A stretch of DNA of 64,000 nucleotides. Source: Pycnopodia helianthoides. Its lineage: Eukaryota; Echinodermata; Asteroidea; Forcipulatida; Asteriidae. Of the stretch, positions 24,536-36,123 are shown in pieces. Under the pieces are notes generated by a model. It made no database searches, was not told the origin of the DNA, and saw only the letters and a program-made list of their open reading frames with translations. Both the position numbers and the translations under genes were made by a program. The stretch is taken from NCBI GenBank assembly GCA_032158295.1, contig CM063249.1, positions 14,674,078-14,738,077 on the forward strand. Direction: 5' to 3'. The first letter of the stretch is position 1. Each line of letters opens with the position of its first letter.

Positions 24536-26934
24536 AAGCGAGTTCGGCATTTCGCGCGCGCTATGCATGCTGGGTAAAGGTCAAAGGTAATTCGGGATAA
24601 ACATCGCCGTTGTCACACGCGCTTGTGTGTTACGCAGTGTGTTAGCATCTTGCAGACGCGAATAGGCTCACACTTCTTGCTTTTCTTTAATTTTTGGTCA
24701 AATATTTTTTAGATTATGAGTGATCAAAATTACGAGAATTTGAGTTTGGATGACTTCATGCGATGGAAAGTTTAAGCTTTGAAGAACTTTTTAGCAGACA
24801 GGGGACTGAAAAGAACGGGAAGAAAGGAAGAATTGAAGGTCCCGGTGCTGCCGTCTGCAACTGAGGAAAAGAGGCAGCAGTGCTCAGCAATATCGTGAGC
24901 TGCTAAAGTATGGTGACATTATGCTGCCAGATCCTGTCCAAGACCTCACAGATGGATGGCTAGGCTAGGGGAGTCAAAGGGGATTCTTCAGTTGCTACCT
25001 ACCATGCAGTTATATTGAACTGGCCAACCATCTAAACAATCTAGCTGTTCGAGCGGGTGAACCGGCTGGAGGTTCTGGGAGCACGACCACGAACAGAAAT
25101 TTTATTTATAACAGGGTGCTAATTAAAAGAGATTAAGTTGGAAATACAAACACCCAAGAAGGGTAATTAATTTTTAACATAAACACTAGGTCTTTCACAT
25201 GAACATATCAGGATATTTAATTTATTTGGTACTGCCAGAGAGAGGTTCAAATTGCTATAGGGCCTACACTTTTACCTAAACACTTTTAAAATGTCCTGTT
25301 TTATGTACATAAAAAATAAACGTGTTAATGGATGCACTTGCTCTTTTATTGCACATGACATAATTTGAAAAAGTGTGACGGAGGTTGAAACTGTCTACAC
25401 ATACAAAACTGAGTTTTAAATGGATATATTTCAGGTAGTAGGCCTACGTGTTAAAAAAAAAGTTTATTTTTCCTGACTTTGTTAAGTATTATGGTTAATA
25501 CTGTCTATAGATAAATACTGACATGGGATTGGCAAAAATATTAACAATTTTTCATTGAAATCCATGATGTTTAGTGAATGTACATGTTTACAACAAAGTT
25601 ATCACAAGGAAAAAATCTTAAGAAAATAATGCACACATTTGAAGGCCGTTACAGAAAATGATTTCCTTTAATGTGTATGTTAAATATAATTATATAAATA
25701 GAAATGTAAAAATATAGTACAATATAAATAACTTTTTGTACACACTAGAGCGGCCATAAGGAAGCATAAGAGATAATCCTTAATTTGGTAAGAGGTAATG
25801 TGCATGTTGTATGCAATAAGTAGCAATTAGATGCATTTTGTGCCTACTTGTTTTGCTGCAGATTGAACTGTATGTTTTTATAACTGTTTTGTTCTTTTAT
25901 GAATAAATTGCACATGCCATACTTTGGCAAAATCTTACAGAAATTGAAACTTTAACATTTACTTTTCTCAGGATGACTTATGTTACAAGTGGGGGTGACA
26001 GATTAGTGATTGCTGCATAAATGATGAAGATTTGACCAATCAGGGGGGGGGGGGGGTGATGGGCAAAACATGTTTGAGAATTTGGAAGCATTTGAGTCTT
26101 CCTATAGCTCATTCAACATGGTCCAGACTTGCGAGGAGATGATTTAAATCTCTTTGTAACTTTAGTTGATGTCACCTTTTTTTACCCTGGAAAAGTATGA
26201 AGGGTGGGCTACAGGTACACCGTCCTCTTCCGAAGTTGCAAAACAAAGCTGAAACGTGCTATTTACACAATTCAATGCAGCACAAATCCTCATTGGCTAA
26301 AAAAATAAATTAACCAAAAGTTCTATCAAAATAACTTGCCAAATATTTAGTAAAAACCAGCTCACAACTAACATTATTAATAAGTTCTGGATTTAATAGC
26401 AAGACAATACTTTAACTTTTCATTTAAAAAATTGCTTTCAAGAAAACAAAAATGGAGAGAATTTCATCATCGAGCAGAAAAATAAGAGTTGACATTCAAA
26501 TTTCCTTCCTTTTTTAAAGTCAAAATATCAATAAAATCGTCTTTGATTTCTGGAGTTGATTTACTTCTCCGTGTTTTTAGTGGTGTACGACAACGAACGG
26601 GGCCCCTGCCGGGCCGCGGCGGCCCCGGTGCCTAGTGTTAACCAAAGGGGTCCCGAATACTCGCTTTTCTCAGCTACATTTGAGCAAAATTTCGTTGTTT
26701 AATGCCTCACAAAATACAATTTAGTTGGAAAACCCTGCTTAAAGCATGTAAAGGAATATATATATATTAACAACTAACTTATTTTCCGAGAAAGCCTGCC
26801 ATCTATCCAGGTGCGCCATAAGAACAACGTGTGTTTGTGCACTGAGCTAGTACGCGTGTGCCAATGTTTATCCCGAATGAACTCTCACCCAGTAAATCTC
26901 GGACATGCGCAGTCAGAATGCCGAACTCGCTTAT
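24536..26934 (+). mobile_element. 2.4 kb DNA transposon remnant with about 70-bp terminal inverted repeats
   Basis: Left end TAAGCGAGTTCGGCATTTCG and right end read in reverse TAAGCGAGTTCGGCATTCTG match. Inner terminal blocks also match (CATTCGGGATAAACATTG against AATTCGGGATAAACATCG). Ends are flanked by TA. The left part holds a decayed ORF with a SAP-type DNA-binding motif (24716-24968); the rest is AT-rich filler, a G14 run at 26043-26056 and a GC-rich patch at 26595-26635. The coding part is broken, so the copy is nonautonomous. The superfamily is not assigned. Confidence 0.75.
24716..24968 (+). pseudogene. Decayed SAP-domain ORF inside the 24.5-26.9 kb element
   Basis: From ATG 24716 the frame reads into a SAP-like motif (LKNFLADRGLKRTGRKEEL), interrupted by TAA at 24773-24775. 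Another stop and a frame change follow before a segment reading LPDPVQDLTDGWLG. SAP motifs bind AT-rich DNA and occur at the N-terminus of some animal mobile-element proteins. No catalytic domain remains. Assignment to a specific element class is not made. Confidence 0.65.
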
Positions 26935-26942
26935 ACCGGTGA

Positions 26943-27138
26943 CTTATACCAGTGTAGCAAAACTGCAGCTGCTTGTGTTATTTCTGTACATGGCTTTGGG
27001 AGAATGGACCGTTTAATAGCCACAATGGGCCCTTTGGGCAAGATGACAAAGGAACATATTATTGGCCTTCGGCTATTATTTTTAATAAGTTGTGTTTTAT
27101 ACACGATGAAGACAACGGAGGCGACTACATCAAGTTTA
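26943..27138 (+). other. Possible orphan exon just outside the transposon
   Basis: After a CTGCAG-type acceptor near 26967, a frame runs through WLWENGPFNSHNGPFG and DEDNGGDYIKFTG to the strong donor GTAAGT at 27139. The composition is protein-like (G, D, N, W, Y rich) but the sequence is not recognised and no partner exon was found nearby. It may be chance. Confidence 0.2.
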
Positions 27139-29104
27139 CTGGTAAGTTAAAATAATGGTGTCATTGATAATTGCTGAATTACGTTGTTCTGTTCACATTT
27201 TTAATTTAATAACTTCCTGGACTGAAGGTGATGAAATATTGCACCAGGCAATAATATGCAAGAGTTGTGATAACGAGTAAGTAGAAAAATTTACTGTCAA
27301 AACACGAGTAACTGACCAACATCCAAGATAGCTGTGTGGACTGACACAACAAAACAAACCCAAACGAGTGATACATTTCAAATGTTTCTTTTTAATTTCC
27401 TATTACTCATGGTGTAGATATGGAGCAAGCAACTATGCGATAGGGAAGGAGTATGGGGTAGTGATCGTCGGGTATAGCGATTATGGAACTTTAGGTTTAG
27501 AAGTAGGATTATGGATAGTGTTAGGGTTAGGATTGGGTTTCGGACGATTTTCATGAACGATTCGTGAAAACATACTTTAATGCCTTATAAACGAACTTCC
27601 ACTTAGTTTGACTTTGACAGCAAAACACGGGCTGTCATAAAAAAACTTATTACCAAACAATGCATATTGTTATTCTGCATGGTTATACATATTGAATAGC
27701 TGCACCCAATTAGAGCCAGACTTATTGGTCTTTTAGGTAATTGTTATTTCCCAGCATCGATTCTCCTTGTTTGGTTGTATACTGGGCACCCTCTAGAGGT
27801 AAAATAATCAGATACCATGAGTTCTGCCTTCCATTGGTAAGCAGTGCAACCTACGGTTCTGTTTTCCACTTGCATGGTTCCGCACTAGACATCGGTCATT
27901 ATTATGAATTGTACATGTACAGTATTATAGCTTAGAGAAAATAGTGACAACCCATGAGGTTTGTTGTTTCGATTTGGTCGTACAATGGGGGTCACGCATT
28001 GTGTTTACGGTCTAGTGCAAATGGTGCCAACATCCACAGGCTTGTTGACATACTGCTCTGTTGTACAAAACCTCCCGTTTCAAGCAACTGTCATTACTTT
28101 CTGCACAGATGTATTTGGTACTGGTACAGTTACTGGACACCGCTAAAACAATTGCCTTTGTACCAAACCAACGAGAGCACGTGGGTCCAGATACGCCTCC
28201 CTCGTATAATTACTGGATACACTGTAAAATAATGGTCAGCAATTTAATAGTGATTGCCGGAAAAACATGGGTGCCAAACTCGTAAAATGTACGGGTATTA
28301 AACAACAAAAAAATCACTACGTAAACGCAAACATGTAGCCTGTTCTCTCTCACTTAAAAATAACTAAACAAAAACGGTGATTGTGGGGTGAGTTACGGTT
28401 GACTCTGCGGTAAAATTAAAGCAAACGTTACCCGTAAATTTTACGGTAATTTGTTGGCACAATGCCGTCAGATGGCTGTTTTTGCTTTTGGTGATTCCCC
28501 ACAACTGAGTAACTGTTCTAGTAATAGTTGGTGTTAAACTCGTTTCTGTCGCAACAAAAGATGCCAGAATCGGTGTAATTATTCGGGACCGTCCCTTCTG
28601 TGTATTTTTCAAGTTTGGACTAACTGGAGCGTAACACCTATTGTGTAATCGCTACTAAGGTTATGTTAAACCATTACATGAAAAAGAGGATTCAAATAAT
28701 TCATTCAGACCATTCAACCAGCCTATGAAAATTTCATTTGATTTGTTGGTCCCCCTTTTTCACGAAAATCATGAAAATAGGCATAGGCCCCCCTATAATT
28801 ATGTTCTCATCAAGGGATTTCGCGCACGTCCATACATGTTTATTTCGATTGATGCTATAAAATAAGCTATACATGTATAATGATTATTTTGTGTGGTCTT
28901 TAAGCGCTGCTCGAATCTCGAACTTAATACGAATGTTTGTTTTTTCCCCTGGCAAATTTGTAATTGTGTGAAGTTATTCAGTGAGTTTTCAGTTAAACTA
29001 AAATCCACCCGATAATTATCAGTCCTGTTATAATGCTTTGCCGCTGAAATCCTAACACCAACAGCGCACAGCTTGAGTTACAGTTGGCATCTTTATTTTT
29101 CAAA

Positions 29105-29372
29105 TTGGCATTTAGTTTGGTTCAGGGGTTTCTTCCCTGCCTTTCACACGTGAGGCCCCCGTTCAAATCCTGCTTTGGTTGATGGGATTTTCAGTCCCTA
29201 CCTGAATGCGATGGGTTTTCCCACTGTCCTAGGGTTTTCCTCCCCCAATTGAGAGGTCTTCAACATCTTCCCTTTAAAGGTATTTTCAGGCCTACGTGTT
29301 ACAGTGCAAGGCAACTTGAGGATTCCCTGGTGCCATTACCAGAAAGATATTATAGCAGAACAAACAAATAAA
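29105..29372 (+). repeat. tRNA-derived SINE, family 2, copy B
   Basis: Diverged head with a B-box-like CGTTCAAATCC, then the body words TTTTCAGTCCCTACCTGAAT and GGGTTTTCCTCCCCC shared with 9935-10213 and, in reverse, 53940-54130. Confidence 0.75.
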
Positions 29373-29609
29373 ACTGGGAGCACACATTAATTTAGTAAAG
29401 CCATTTTGTTAAAATATAAAACTTAATTGTAAAATAATTGAAGTCTTGTTTTCTGACAGCTTCGCACTGAGGGAAGTTTCAAGGCCAAAAGCATTAACTT
29501 TAACCCGGATATAGCTCATAACAAGCTGATTTTTTCAAGATAGTTCCAGGAATGTGCCTAGAATGTGATACTAAAGGTTCAAAAAATTCCCCTGGAGCTC
29601 TCTCCGAAA

Positions 29610-29880
29610 TCCACGATGGCGTCCTAAATGGCCGCCACTTTCGAAACTTTGCAACCAGACATGTTGGAAATTACATATACATGTAAAGGGTCTAATTATA
29701 TGTTTTGAGGCACAAGGAATCTGATAGAACCATAATTATTTTGATTTTTAAAACCAAGATGGCGTCCCAAAATTGCATTCAAAATGGCCGCCATTTTCGA
29801 ATCTTATCATAACTTTGCAACCAGACATGTTAGAAATACAAATAAAGGATCTAAACATATGTTTTGGGGCATTGTCGACA
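29610..29880. repeat. Diverged tandem duplication with ATGGCCGCCA motifs
   Basis: The order GATGGCGTCC, AATGGCCGCCA, TTTCGAA, CTTTGCAACCAGACATGTT, TATGTTTTG occurs twice, starting near 29616 and again near 29757. AAGATGGC and AATGGCCGCC resemble YY1-type sites. Whether it is a repeat unit or a regulatory duplication is open. Confidence 0.7.
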
Positions 29881-31682
29881 CTTTGTCTAGACACTTTTCT
29901 CACGTATCAAGTATGTGCAGAAAGTTTCTCCGCATGAAATAATTATATGGTTATTTCTTGTTGTCAAGCCCGAAAATAATAGCCGTGAAGACGTGGATTT
30001 GTTTCCAGTGGATGTCATTCACAATGTAAAAGCCTTTAGATTTTCAATGAAAATGTAATATTAAAGTTCTCTTTAAAGTTCTCTCATTGTGGTTCGGCTG
30101 CTTATGCCCCTTGAAAATAAGTTTGTGTGTACACCAACAACCCGTGGCATTGCTGTGCTTTTCATTGTTGTATTTTTATGGCATGATCTGGCAGAAAACA
30201 CACCGCTGGGTGTTATAAATATAAGGCACGTAGGCAGGTAAGTTTTTTTTTTTTTTTGGGGGGGGGGGTCCCACCCGAAAGCTAAAGGAGGAAACAGCCC
30301 TTTCATTCCCAATCTCGTATCCTCATGATTTGTTTCCGTTAGTTGAGCAATTCGTGGTATTACCCGGCCGTTTATATAATTACGTTTCAAGCCGTACAAA
30401 CCGTAGTTTGTGACGTTATTTTAATTTTTTTTTATTACGTCTTCGACGTTTACCGGCAAATGATGTTAGTTCAAAAATGAGATGACACTCTGCTGCTGTT
30501 AAAAATCATAAAGAAAAAATTACCTTATTTCTGAACCCGCAGAACCATTTATAATACATGAACTGGGTATACCTCATGTTTTAAACCAATTTGGGTGAAC
30601 GCCAAAATTTAGCAGGATTGTTTGTTTTGCAGCATAGCATAATGTACTCGTTCAACTCATGAAGATTAATGGTGACGCCCATGCAGTGTTTTGCCACTTG
30701 AGATCATGGTGGTAAAAGTTAAGGCCAAGGACAATTTCTATGTCACCAATTGACAAATGCTTGAAAACCTTTGTTGATTTCAGGTTAGGCACATCGTTGT
30801 TATTTTTGAATAAAATGCTCGCTTCAGTTTTCTTAATCCTTTATTTCCTATGAATCAAGATATGGAACATCAATTGTTAATGCCCTATATCTGTCTCTTT
30901 GCGACGACTAAAAAACTAGTCGAAACGTTGAGAATAAACAACCGACTCTCAGAGCCAAAATCTGTACTACTCATAGTAGACCCCCATACGTATGACGTCA
31001 CACTCTTAAACAGCGTCCTTACTGGGGCAAAAGGAAGCGGCAAAAAAACAAAACAACAACGACGTAGGCGTGCCTCAGCATACCACAGCAGCGTTGCGCG
31101 TTATCGAGGGTCCTTTTACATGGCGCACTCGAAAACATACTCCCCGTGAATCAAGATAAGGTATGACTTTATAAACCTTGAAACTATACGCTTGCTCCCT
31201 TGACAAGTTTGCCATCTTTGTACCAAGGTCATCCCTACTAGTGGATAGAAAAAATACCACAGACAAAGCATATGTCTACACAACGAGGCATGATAAGATT
31301 GGCACGTGGCCGGGACAAGGACGTTATAGTATCTGTTTGTATTATATTCACAATGGGTTGTTACCAAAATAATGAAACAATTTGCATAATAAAAGACGCA
31401 GTAAAAGACACATCGTCCTCCTAAACGAGCATCACACTTCATGGTTAAAACGTCACTGTCAGGACAGAACCACGGCCTGGTTTGAACGAACCTAGGCGTT
31501 CCACATTTCGAGGACCCAGTAAGCAACGAAAACTGAAACATCTTCTTTTGGAAATGTAATTAGCTGAAAAGCAATTTGGGCAGGTAGAAATTGGGCAAGT
31601 AAAATATATGTTCTTGCGATCCGATCTCGTAAAAAATAGATAGCAATATAACCCAATGTGAAACAAGGAAACCTTTGCTACC

Positions 31683-32081
31683 TTAAAGGCACTGGACATT
31701 ATTGGTAATTACTAAAAATAATTGTTAGCATAAAAACTTACTTGGGAACGAGCAATGGAGAGCTGTTGATAGTATAACACACTGTGAGAAACGGCTCCCT
31801 CTGAAGTAACGTAGTTTTGAGAAAGAAGTAATTTCTCAGTAAAATATTTGAATTGATTTCGAGACCTCACGCGTGAGGTCTCGAAATCAAGCAATCAAGC
31901 ATCTGAAAGCACACCACTTCGTGTGACAAGGGTGTTTTTTCTTCCATTATTATCTCGCAACTTCGACGACCAATTGAGTTCAAATTTTCACAGGTTTGTT
32001 ATTATTTTTGTGCATATGTTTAGATATACCAAGTGAGAAGACTGGTCTTTGACAATTACCAAAGGTGTCCAGTGTCTTTAA
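31683..32081. mobile_element. TTAA-flanked MITE with perfect central palindrome
   Basis: Starts TTAAAGGCACTGGACATTAT and ends, read in reverse, TTAAAGACACTGGACACCTT, followed on both sides by TTGGTAATT. About 399 bp, no ORF of its own. TTAA at both ends fits piggyBac or Kolobok-type target sites. A perfect 38-bp palindrome sits at 31853-31890. A second TTAA element is at 55633-56006. Confidence 0.85.
31853..31890. repeat. Perfect 38-bp palindrome
   Basis: Half sequence TTGATTTCGAGACCTCACG is followed directly by its reverse complement, with no loop. It lies near the middle of the TTAA-flanked element. Confidence 0.98.
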
Positions 32082-32104
32082 CTTTTGCTACCACCAAGAT
32101 TGTC

Positions 32105-33351
32105 TACACTGTAAAAAATAATGGGCAAAAATTTACCCAATTTTTTACCCAACGTTGCTTAAACTATCAACATGCCCATCTTTTAAGTACTTTTTTTCTC
32201 CATCTCAGTTGGGCACTCTGATTGCCAAATAATTGGGTAATATTTCCTCATCAATAGTTGGGTATTTTGATAGCCAACAGTTGGGTAATTTTTTGTTTAC
32301 CCATTTTCTGGGCATTTAATAAATTATCAATTACCTACTTATTGGGCGTTGATTTTATCCATGATCTGGTTAAAATGTTTAACCATTTTGAAGGTATATA
32401 ATAATTATTAATTACCCATTTATTGGGCTATGATATTATCCAAGATCTGGTTAAATCCGCTAGCTTTTAAGCTATACAACAACCTTGGGGAAACTTTCAA
32501 AGGTGAGTAAAAGTTGTCATGTATTAATTTACAAAATGTATTGTTCTCATGCAAATAATTGGGAATTTATGTTGAGAACTGTTGTTGCTATGACGAAAAC
32601 AATGCTGTGGATTCTTCAGTTCTCCCCAAGCTGCCAGACGGAGCATGGATTGCGCAGTACATTACGGTTTGGCGCATGCATGCCGCGAACGCAACGGCGA
32701 GCGAGGCGTCCAGTGTATGTACACTTGTAGGCATATAGCAACAACAGTTCTCAACAGCAAGCAAGGCAGCCATTACTTAGTGTACGTGTAGGCACATAGT
32801 ATAACAGCACTGACGGTTCTCGGGTCCTTGTCAAAGTGTTAGGCTCATAGAATTGACAACTTCCCAATTATTTGCATGAGAACAATAAATTGTGTAAAAT
32901 TAATACATGACAACTTTCACTCACCTTTGAAAGTTTCCCCAAGGTCGTTGTACAGCCCCCTGCTCTCCAACAGCTCACTCCCGTCCGCCGCCATATCTGT
33001 GTGCAGCAATGGCACATAACGCGTTGAAGTTTTCGCCCAATGTGGTTTAATTTTACCCAACTGTATGTGTTTATTACTCGTTTTAGGGAAAGATGCCCAA
33101 CGATGAGGCAGAAGAATATTTTCTTTCTATACATAATGGGTAAACCCATCTTCGCTTTCTGAGACTGATAAATAATACCCAACTGATGTAGTATATTTAC
33201 CATTTCTGGAGTGTTTTTGTTTCAGTTAACCAACAGGGAAAATGCCACATATGTTGGAGAAAGTATTAACCAACAAACTAATGAATTATTACCCAGTTTG
33301 CCCATTTTCAGATTACCCATCAACTTCTTTGCCCTTCATTTTTACAGTGTA
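32105..33351. mobile_element. 1.25 kb nonautonomous foldback DNA transposon
   Basis: Ends are TACACTGTAAAAA on the left and TTTTTACAGTGTA on the right, TA-flanked. Many ACCCAA/TTGGGTAA words follow inside both ends, as in subterminal transposase-binding repeats. Further inside, about 90-bp arms (about 32478-32568 and 32859-32950) are inverted, and within these TGTTGAGAACTGTTGTTGC (32572-32590) pairs with its reverse complement at about 32743-32761. No transposase frame is present. Confidence 0.85.
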
Positions 33352-33394
33352 AAAAAGACAGAAGGAAAACCATACACATTGATACTTCCTTGAA

Positions 33395-33505
33395 ATGAAG
33401 CAAAGATACTTTGTGAGATTACTATTGCTGGAGATGGTTCTTGTCCAAGTTTTGGTTCCGATTCTGCTTTCTTCGGGAACTGGCTCCGGAACTGCTCCTA
33501 AATCT
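33395..33505 (+). CDS. Candidate first coding exon (signal peptide) of the metalloproteinase
   Basis: ATG at 33395 opens a 50-codon frame starting MKQRYFVRLLLLEMVLVQ, then VPILLSSG and TAPKS, a good secretory signal peptide shape (positive n-region, hydrophobic core, small residues). The next metalloproteinase exon (38302) begins in phase 0 with [10 protein letters not shown] phase-0 donor is available here at TCT|GTTTGT, which would give APKS-TYLQKY, typical of the start of an MMP propeptide. Against it are the weak donor and a 4.8 kb intron. It lies 44 bp after a transposon end. Alternative first exons were not found but cannot be excluded. Confidence 0.4.
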
Positions 33506-34526
33506 GTTTGTAGTTGTGGTATCTGTTCCCGTGCAAAGTCCGGCTGATGAAAGAGTGTTTTGTTGATGATTTAGCCTGTGATGGCAGGCTATACGGGCCC
33601 CTACTTTTTGCAGCGTTTTACACGTTGTGATTGAACCCTCTGTCTGCTATAGAGCTCCAGAAATGCCATCCACTTACCCGGATAACGAGACAATCGCCAA
33701 GATGACTTTACTGTTAGAATCTGGTCAACATTTCTGGACAATTTACCTCACCAAGACAATAAATAATGAATGACTTTAAGTCAACTTCTAGGTTTACTAA
33801 GTCGTCTTGGCGGGACAAAATACCTCGGTAATTCATCTTATTACATAAAATAACTTGACTTTCTCGACAATTTTTACAGCAATTTTGGTAGCTCCGTAGA
33901 CTGCCATTGTTCCTATCAATATAATATAATTTTCTGCTTGGGCTGGCATCGTCTGGTCAGACAGTTTCCCCATTACCTTCCCGTGGTGTGTAAAATAGTC
34001 TCATTTTTATGCTTGGTTGGTTGCAAAATACAAAAGTAACAAACAACTCAGTCTGTATCAATATGCCCGACCACGACTAAGTCATGGTCAACACGGGCTT
34101 AACGTGAATATAAGTGTTTAAAGGAAAGGTATGCAATTGTTAGTTTTTTAGAACACCCTTTTCGTGAGTCACGTTTAGTCCATGTCTTCTGATTGACATT
34201 CTGTTTGCGGATGAAACCTGCTAAATAATGTGCCTACACGAAACGCAAAAACATTCGCAAAAACGAGGTTATAATTTTGAAGCACATTTGATCAGACTCT
34301 AAAATAATTTTAGACACAAACATTAAATGAACCTTACAAATAACCCGGTGCATTATAAAAATGCAGTATACCCCAAACTCTCTATAGGCCTACACATTGA
34401 CCGCCAGTTTTCTTTTAACATTGGTAACACCGTGTGAGAGTTTCAAAGTTTCCAACAAAGCATTTATACATTCTTATGAAAGCTACACATTAATAGTCAT
34501 TGGTTTGGGGTTGAACAAAGAAAAAA

Positions 34527-34599
34527 TGACTAGAGTGCGATTTGAACCAACGACCTCCGGATTAACGTACCGGCGCTCTACCAACTGTGCTATCTAGCT
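34527..34599 (-). pseudogene. tRNA-like sequence, anticodon GTT (Asn-type), probably a tRNA-derived SINE head
   Basis: On the minus strand a 73-nt cloverleaf can be drawn: acceptor AGCTAGA/TCTAGTC (five Watson-Crick pairs plus G-U), D-loop AGTTGGTA, anticodon stem CCGG/CCGG with loop ACGTTAA, T-loop TTCAAAT, discriminator A, then TTTTTT. Defects are C at position 33, mismatches in the D- and anticodon stems and two of five T-stem pairs. The following TTTCTTTGTTCAACCCCAAA tail recurs at about 34848, so it is likely a retroposon head and not a working tRNA gene. Confidence 0.6.
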
Positions 34600-34768
34600 C
34601 TATGTTGGCGGTCACCCTATTTTGTCAATATCTTTGTTCGGGGTGCCAGTCAGAAGCCATGCAACCGTTAACTGCCGTGTAGCCAGGGATCACACCCAAG
34701 TTTACGATACAACCTGGGAAGCAGCAGCCACGGGATCACATTGAGGGGATGCGACTTTTTAAATTTAA

Positions 34769-34915
34769 ATGTCAAGTAATGAACCGCAAGGGAAACTGAC
34801 TAGGTAAAATTCAAATGTTTTTTGTTTTTTTTCTTTTTTCTTTTCTTTCTTTGTTCAACCCCAAACCATTTGAAATTTACCCAGTCAGTTTCCCCTGTGG
34901 TTCATTACTTGACAT
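34769..34915. repeat. Inverted repeat, 49-bp arms, T-rich loop
   Basis: ATGTCAAGTAATGAACC at 34769 reads to 34817; its reverse complement occupies 34867-34915 with four mismatches over 49 bp. The loop is pyrimidine-rich and holds the TTTGTTCAACCCCAAACC motif also found beside the tRNA-like sequence. Confidence 0.9.
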
Positions 34916-35828
34916 TAATACAGCAAACATAGCTGATGGATGATTGCACAAACTTTATTAAATAATTTTTATGTGCGTGACTTTTTTTTGCAATATCATT
35001 TGAAAGTGAAAAGCTAAATTGTCAACAATGATGTCATAATCAGCTAATAGATCCCTTGCACTGACGTCACACGGGATTGTTTGCCCATGGTCTGCCATTT
35101 TGGCAGTAAATTTGCATAAAGATTCGTGCGTCTAACTGCATGTATCATACACACTAAATAGAAAATCCTAACAATTGCGCAACCAATATCATGGGCAATT
35201 ACGTCGGGTGAAGTGGGCGGTTTTAATACAACTTTTTTCCTGTCCCATCTGTTTTATGTGGATGACTTCACATGCTTCTCTTTCCCACGTAAAACTTATT
35301 TTGTCTTCAGAAGATTAGAAAGTTATGTTCCATTGACTTCCACTAAAACTTATGATTGTGAAATGTCAACGTTGCAAAGCATTTTATTATTGGTTCTAAA
35401 CGCACCGAACCATACTGTCTCCATGCCATCGGGGCCGCCGCATAATATGTTCACAAAGCATTGAACAATGCCCCCCCCCCCCCCATTTGCCAACGTTGAA
35501 AGTAAATGGAGTTTTCTTGTTATTATAATACATAAGAAAGACAACTCTTTGGAATATTTTGTATGTGTGTGTATTTCAGAAACGTCTGCACGATAATGTG
35601 TAAACAACTGTATAGTCGTTTACCCTTTGAACTTGTATTGGCAACCATTAGTCAGTTTTGATGGTCGACACAAATGAGTTCTCGTCCAAGCTCTCACTTC
35701 TATTCACCCATAACTCGTATCAGACACTGCACCACCGTAGTTGCTAGTGTATACAATAATTGACTCCGCTTCTTGGACCACAGTTCACCTACACACTCAT
35801 TGATAGCAGTGTATTTGTCGCCTAGAAG

Positions 35829-36025
35829 CCCTTTTCACACGACAGCAATTAAGCGGGTTCCTTGCTTAATTTGAGCATGGTCGTGAAATTCCCCTTCGTG
35901 TGACAACAATGTTTGGACTGTCCAGGCAGTGAAGTCTTCTCAGATTTGCCGTCCTTTGTGGACAGTATAAACATTGCTGTCATTAAGCAAGGGAGCCTTG
36001 CTAAATTGCTGTCGTGTGAAGTGTT
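35829..36025. mobile_element. MITE-like element with CACACGACAGCAATT ends
   Basis: Left end CTTTTCACACGACAGCAATT and right end, read in reverse, ACTTCACACGACAGCAATTT. Internal words TTGCTTAAT and CATTAAGCAAG are also inverted. About 200 bp, noncoding. Confidence 0.75.
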
Positions 36026-36123
36026 TCCCAATTGCAGACAATTGAATTCTCAGTTATACTTTGCATATACAAATGTATAAGCAAGAAAACACCCCCATAG
36101 TGATTCCATTAATAGAAAAGCTG

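Larger units (their letters stand above)
27139..31682. other. Spacer with repeats, no gene recognised
   Basis: Several open frames of 60-100 codons exist on both strands but none shows a domain or consistent splicing. Named contents are a SINE at 29105-29372, a duplicated block at 29610-29880 and a T15/G10 tract at about 30243-30268. Confidence 0.6.

Noticed and set aside
30850..31541. Several ORFs of 60-141 codons on both strands
   Set aside because: Mutually overlapping, no domain, probably interspersed-repeat sequence.
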